Below are positions 3,098 through 6,306 of a DNA stretch of 6,306 nt, one piece after another (position 1 is the stretch's first letter; every line of letters starts with the position of its first letter). The DNA is from Pseudomonadota bacterium (GTDB taxonomy: Bacteria; Pseudomonadota; Gammaproteobacteria; Burkholderiales; Burkholderiaceae_B), in contig JAEWEH010000464.1 in assembly GCA_023389535.1 (NCBI GenBank), forward strand, positions 1 through 6,306, in the 5' to 3' direction. A program made the position numbers and the translations under genes. A model generated the notes under the pieces. That model was not told the DNA's origin. It worked only from the letters and a program-made list of their open reading frames with translations, and made no database searches.

Positions 3098-6000
3098 ATG
3101 CCACAGTTTTTCATTGAACGTCCGATCTTTGCCTGGGTAGTCGCGCTGGGCATCACCCTGGCGGGCCTGCTGGCCATACCCAACATGCCTGTCTCCCAGT
3201 ATCCGGAAGTCGCGCCGCCCGCCATCACGATCAATGCCACTTATCCGGGCGCTTCGGCCGAAGAGGTCGCCAATTCTGTTGCCAGCGTCATAGAGAACGA
3301 GTTGAACGGGGCCAAGGGGCTGCTGTATTACGAGTCAGTCAGCGATTCCTACGGACAGGCCGAAATCACCGTTACCTTCCAGCCGGGCACCGACCCCGAT
3401 CTGGCTCAGGTGGACGTGCAGAACCGGGTATCGAATATTGTTGCCAAGCTGCCTGCGGCGGTATCCCAGCAGGGCTTGAAGGTGGCCCAGACCAACACCG
3501 GCTTCCTGATGGTGGTCACGGTTTCGTCGAAGGACGGTTCGCTGAATGAAACGGCGTTGGCCGACTACATTACTCGCAACGTCCAGAACCCGGTATCCCG
3601 CGTGCCCGGCGTCGGCAAGTTCCAGTTGTTCGCGGCCGGCCGCGCCATGCGTGTGTGGGTGGATCCCGACAAGCTCGTCGGGTTCAATCTCAGCATGGCG
3701 GATGTCAACGCTGCCATAACCAGACAGAACGTGGTGATCTCCGGCGGTATCATGGGTTCGCCCCCGAATCCGGCGGACCAACGCGTTGCCGCCCCCATCG
3801 TTGTGAATGGCCAGCTTTCAACGGTGGAAGAATTTGGCGATATTGTGCTGCGCTCCAACGTCGATGGCTCATCGGTCAAGCTGGCCGACGTCGCGCGTAT
3901 TGAAGTCGGCGCCGACAATTACCAGTTTGGCGCGCGCTTGAATGGCAAGGCTACGGCCGCTTTCGCCATTTCGCTGTCTCCCAGCGCCAATGCGCTGTCC
4001 ACGGCGGACGGCGTAAAGGCCAAGATGAAAGAGCTCGAGGCCTTCTTCCCGGACAACATCACCTACGCCATACCTTACGACACCTCGCCCTATGTCGAAA
4101 TTTCCATCGAGCAAGTCGTGCATACGCTGCTTGAAGCGATGGTGCTGGTCTTCGTGGTGATGTTCGTGTTCCTGCAGAACATCCGCTACACGCTGATCCC
4201 CGCTCTTGTCGTGCCGGTTGCGATATTGGGCGCGTTCGCCGTCATGCTGGCGCTGGGCTTTTCCATTAACGTGCTGACGATGTTCGCCATGGTGCTGGCC
4301 ATCGGGATACTGGTGGACGACGCGATCGTGGTCGTGGAGAACGTCGAGCGGATCATGATGGAGGAAGGTCTGTCGCCCAAAGAGGCGACCAAGAAGGCCA
4401 TGCCGCAGATCAGCGGCGCCATCGTCGGCATCACCCTGGTACTGAGCTCGGTGTTCCTGCCGCTGGCCTTCATGTCCGGTTCGGTCGGGGTGATCTACCG
4501 GCAGTTTTCGGTGGCCATGGCGGTGTCCATCATGTTCTCGGGGCTGCTGGCCCTGACATTCACGCCCGCACTGTGCGCCACCTTGCTGAAACCCATTCCC
4601 AAGGGGCACCACGCGACCAAGAAGGGGTTTTTCGGCTGGTTCAACCGTAGTTTCGATCGCACGACCAAGCGCTATGAGGGCTGGGTAGGGCGCAGTCTCA
4701 GGCGGGGCGGCCGCATGATGCTGGTCTATCTCGTCCTGGTCATTGCGCTGGGCTGGCTGTATCTCCGCCTGCCGACGTCCTTCCTGCCGGAAGAGGACCA
4801 AGGCTATGTGATCTCGAATATCGAATTGCCTTCGGGGGCGACGGCCAACCGGACGATAGAAATCATCGAGCAAGTCGAACAGTATTTCCAGAAACAGCCC
4901 CAAGTGGAAAACATCATCACCGTGCAGGGCTTCAGCTTTAACGGAAACGGCCTGAATTCGGCTATCGCATTCGTCCCCTTGAAGGATTTTTCCGAACGCA
5001 AGGGCGCCGAAAATTCGGCCCAGGCCATTTCCGGCAAGGCCATGCAGAATCTGTTGTTCGGCCTGCCCGACGCGATGGTGTTTTCCATCGTCCCGCCCGC
5101 CATCTCGTCCCTGGGCAATGCATCGGGCTTCGATCTGCGGCTGGAAGACCGTGGCGGTCGCGGCCATGACGCGCTGATGGCCGCATCACAGCAGCTCTTG
5201 ATGCTGGCGGCGCAAAGTCCGGTGCTCAGCCAAACACGTATTACCGGCCTGGGCCCCGGCGCGCAACTGAGCCTGACGCTGGATCGGGAAAAAGCGGCGG
5301 CCCTGGGCGTGGACTTTGCCGAAGCGGCGCAATTGGTCACCACCGCCATGGGTTCAGCGATGGTGGGCAAGTTCACCAATCAGGGCTGGGTGCAGAACAT
5401 CTGGGTGCAAGCCGAGCAAGAGCACCGCATGAGTCCCGACGACGTGCTCAAACTGAATGCCCGCAACAACCAGGGGCAAATGGTGCCGCTGTCCTCCTTC
5501 GCCAGTTATGAATGGAAACAGGGGCCGGTTCAGGTGGTGCGCTACAACAGCTATGAATCCGTGCGCATCGGCGGCTCCGCCGCGCCGGGCTATTCCACCG
5601 GCGAGGCCATGGCGGAAATGGAAAGGCTGGTGGGGCAGCTGCCCGCCGGCTTCGGCTATGAATGGACCGGGCTGTCTTACCAGGAGGTTCAGGCCGGCGG
5701 CCAGACCGGTATCCTGATGGGGCTTGCCGTGCTGGTGGTGTTCATGGTGCTGGCGGCTCTGTACGAAAGCTGGGCGATTCCCTTGTCGGTCATGTTGGCG
5801 GTGCCTTTGGGCATGCTGGGTGCGGTGGTCATGACCACGGTCATGGGCATGTCCAATGATGTGTACTTCCAGGTAGGCATGATCACAGTCATAGGCTTGG
5901 CCGCAAAGAATGCGATTCTTATCGTCGAGTTCGCCAAGGACATGTACGCTGCGGGCGGGGGGTTGATCGAATCGACCATCGAGGCGGCTCGGCTGCGCTT

Positions 6001-6289
6001 CAGGCCCATCCTGATGACGTCCTTCGCCTTTATCCTGGGCGTCCTGCCATTGGCGATTGCGACCGGGGCGGGCGCCGCGAGCCAGAATGCGGTCGGCCTG
6101 GGTGTGCTGGGCGGCATGCTGGCGGCCACGCCTTTGGCGGTGCTCTTCGTACCCGCCTTTTTCGTGGTGGTACTGTCCATCTTCAAGACGCGGCCTAAAC
6201 TGCTGGGCGGCCACGCCGCGCATGCGCCTGCGGCTGCCAGCGACGCGCCGGTCCAGCCTCATCCTTCCAAGAACGGGGACCAAGCATGA
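3098..6289 (+). CDS. acrB: RND multidrug efflux pump, HAE-1 family (AcrB/MexB type), 1063 aa
   Basis: Proton-driven inner-membrane drug exporter, expected to work as a trimer with the adaptor encoded just upstream and an outer-membrane channel. The protein is full length and begins with the classic RND N-terminus. Twelve membrane helices are visible: one near 10-28, five between 338 and 490, one at 540-558, then five between 870 and 1028. Two large periplasmic porter/docking segments lie between (about 38-330 and 564-868). The proton-relay residues of AcrB are present: Asp407 and Asp408 (GILVDDAIVVVEN), Lys937 (GLAAKNAILIVEF, AcrB K940), Arg967 and Thr974 (AcrB R971 and T978). Drug-pocket phenylalanines F136, F178, F612, F614 and F625 match AcrB F136, F178, F615, F617 and F628, but the F610 position is Ile607. 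The C-terminal tail (about 1031-1063) is His/Ala/Pro-rich. The stop overlaps the next start by four bases, suggesting translational coupling. Substrates cannot be read from sequence. Confidence 0.97.
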   Translation: MPQFFIERPIFAWVVALGITLAGLLAIPNMPVSQYPEVAPPAITINATYPGASAEEVANSVASVIENELNGAKGLLYYESVSDSYGQAEITVTFQPGTDPDLAQVDVQNRVSNIVAKLPAAVSQQGLKVAQTNTGFLMVVTVSSKDGSLNETALADYITRNVQNPVSRVPGVGKFQLFAAGRAMRVWVDPDKLVGFNLSMADVNAAITRQNVVISGGIMGSPPNPADQRVAAPIVVNGQLSTVEEFGDIVLRSNVDGSSVKLADVARIEVGADNYQFGARLNGKATAAFAISLSPSANALSTADGVKAKMKELEAFFPDNITYAIPYDTSPYVEISIEQVVHTLLEAMVLVFVVMFVFLQNIRYTLIPALVVPVAILGAFAVMLALGFSINVLTMFAMVLAIGILVDDAIVVVENVERIMMEEGLSPKEATKKAMPQISGAIVGITLVLSSVFLPLAFMSGSVGVIYRQFSVAMAVSIMFSGLLALTFTPALCATLLKPIPKGHHATKKGFFGWFNRSFDRTTKRYEGWVGRSLRRGGRMMLVYLVLVIALGWLYLRLPTSFLPEEDQGYVISNIELPSGATANRTIEIIEQVEQYFQKQPQVENIITVQGFSFNGNGLNSAIAFVPLKDFSERKGAENSAQAISGKAMQNLLFGLPDAMVFSIVPPAISSLGNASGFDLRLEDRGGRGHDALMAASQQLLMLAAQSPVLSQTRITGLGPGAQLSLTLDREKAAALGVDFAEAAQLVTTAMGSAMVGKFTNQGWVQNIWVQAEQEHRMSPDDVLKLNARNNQGQMVPLSSFASYEWKQGPVQVVRYNSYESVRIGGSAAPGYSTGEAMAEMERLVGQLPAGFGYEWTGLSYQEVQAGGQTGILMGLAVLVVFMVLAALYESWAIPLSVMLAVPLGMLGAVVMTTVMGMSNDVYFQVGMITVIGLAAKNAILIVEFAKDMYAAGGGLIESTIEAARLRFRPILMTSFAFILGVLPLAIATGAGAASQNAVGLGVLGGMLAATPLAVLFVPAFFVVVLSIFKTRPKLLGGHAAHAPAAASDAPVQPHPSKNGDQA
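6275..6279 (+). promoter_or_regulatory. Ribosome binding site of the third operon gene
   Basis: GGGGA inside the last codons of the pump gene, 6 bases before the ATG at 6286. It supports that ATG as a real start. Confidence 0.5.
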
Positions 6290-6306
6290 ACCATATAGCA
6301 CTGCGG
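6286..6306 (+). CDS. Start of the next operon gene, probably the outer-membrane channel (3' partial)
   Basis: Only seven codons (MNHIALR) are inside the window. The ATG overlaps the pump stop codon as ATGA and has a GGGGA site six bases upstream. RND operons of this type very often carry an OprM/TolC-like outer-membrane factor in third place, and the first residues fit the n-region of a signal peptide. The identity is inferred from position only. Confidence 0.5.

Noticed and set aside
3869..5167. Minus-strand frame of 432 codons within the pump gene
   Set aside because: Very rich in His, Gln, Asp and Arg as expected for the antisense of a GC-rich membrane-protein gene; no domain signals. Long antisense frames are common in such DNA.
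5354..6301. Minus-strand frame of 315 codons over the end of the pump gene
   Set aside because: Same antisense composition artefact; it lies opposite conserved RND helices 8-12.

Overview
The window looks like a chromosomal segment of a GC-rich betaproteobacterium, probably of the Alcaligenaceae (Bordetella/Achromobacter-like). This rests on the style of the efflux proteins and of the small envelope genes, and no database search was possible. Nothing suggests a mobile element, phage, CRISPR array, or tRNA/rRNA gene.

Left part (1-1593): four small genes, all predicted to be membrane or envelope proteins. On the plus strand are the 3' end of an ElaB/YqjD/DUF883-type membrane-anchored protein (cut by the left edge) and a 192-residue protein in which a glycine-zipper membrane segment sits between two small soluble segments. 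The latter carries a run of eight G inside its coding sequence. Converging on them from the minus strand are a 105-residue BON-domain lipoprotein and, upstream of it, a three-helix membrane protein resembling prokaryotic cytochrome c oxidase subunit IV. No other oxidase gene is present.

Middle (1594-1825): a divergent control region of 232 bases, more AT-rich than the genes. It holds two short inverted repeats with TTGC/GCAA half-sites whose centres are 31.5 bp apart, a possible -10 element, and a 9-bp hairpin directly ahead of the ribosome binding site of the efflux operon. No regulator gene adjoins the operon inside the window.

Right part (1826-6306): an RND multidrug efflux operon of the AcrAB-TolC / MexAB-OprM type. 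A lipid-anchored periplasmic adaptor (401 residues) is followed, after a 66-bp gap with a strong GC hairpin, by a full-length inner-membrane RND pump (1063 residues). The pump stop codon overlaps the start of a third gene by four bases (ATGA). Only seven codons of that gene are visible, and its position suggests the outer-membrane channel. Together the three would form a tripartite, proton-driven pump exporting compounds from periplasm and membrane to the outside. The proton-relay residues are intact. One residue of the phenylalanine-rich drug pocket (the F610 equivalent of E. coli AcrB) is isoleucine.

Overall this is mostly a well-known type of locus. The points worth checking are regulatory (paired inverted repeats, two mRNA hairpins), the G8 tract, the orphan oxidase-subunit-like gene, and the pocket substitution. 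I saw no convincing novel system.
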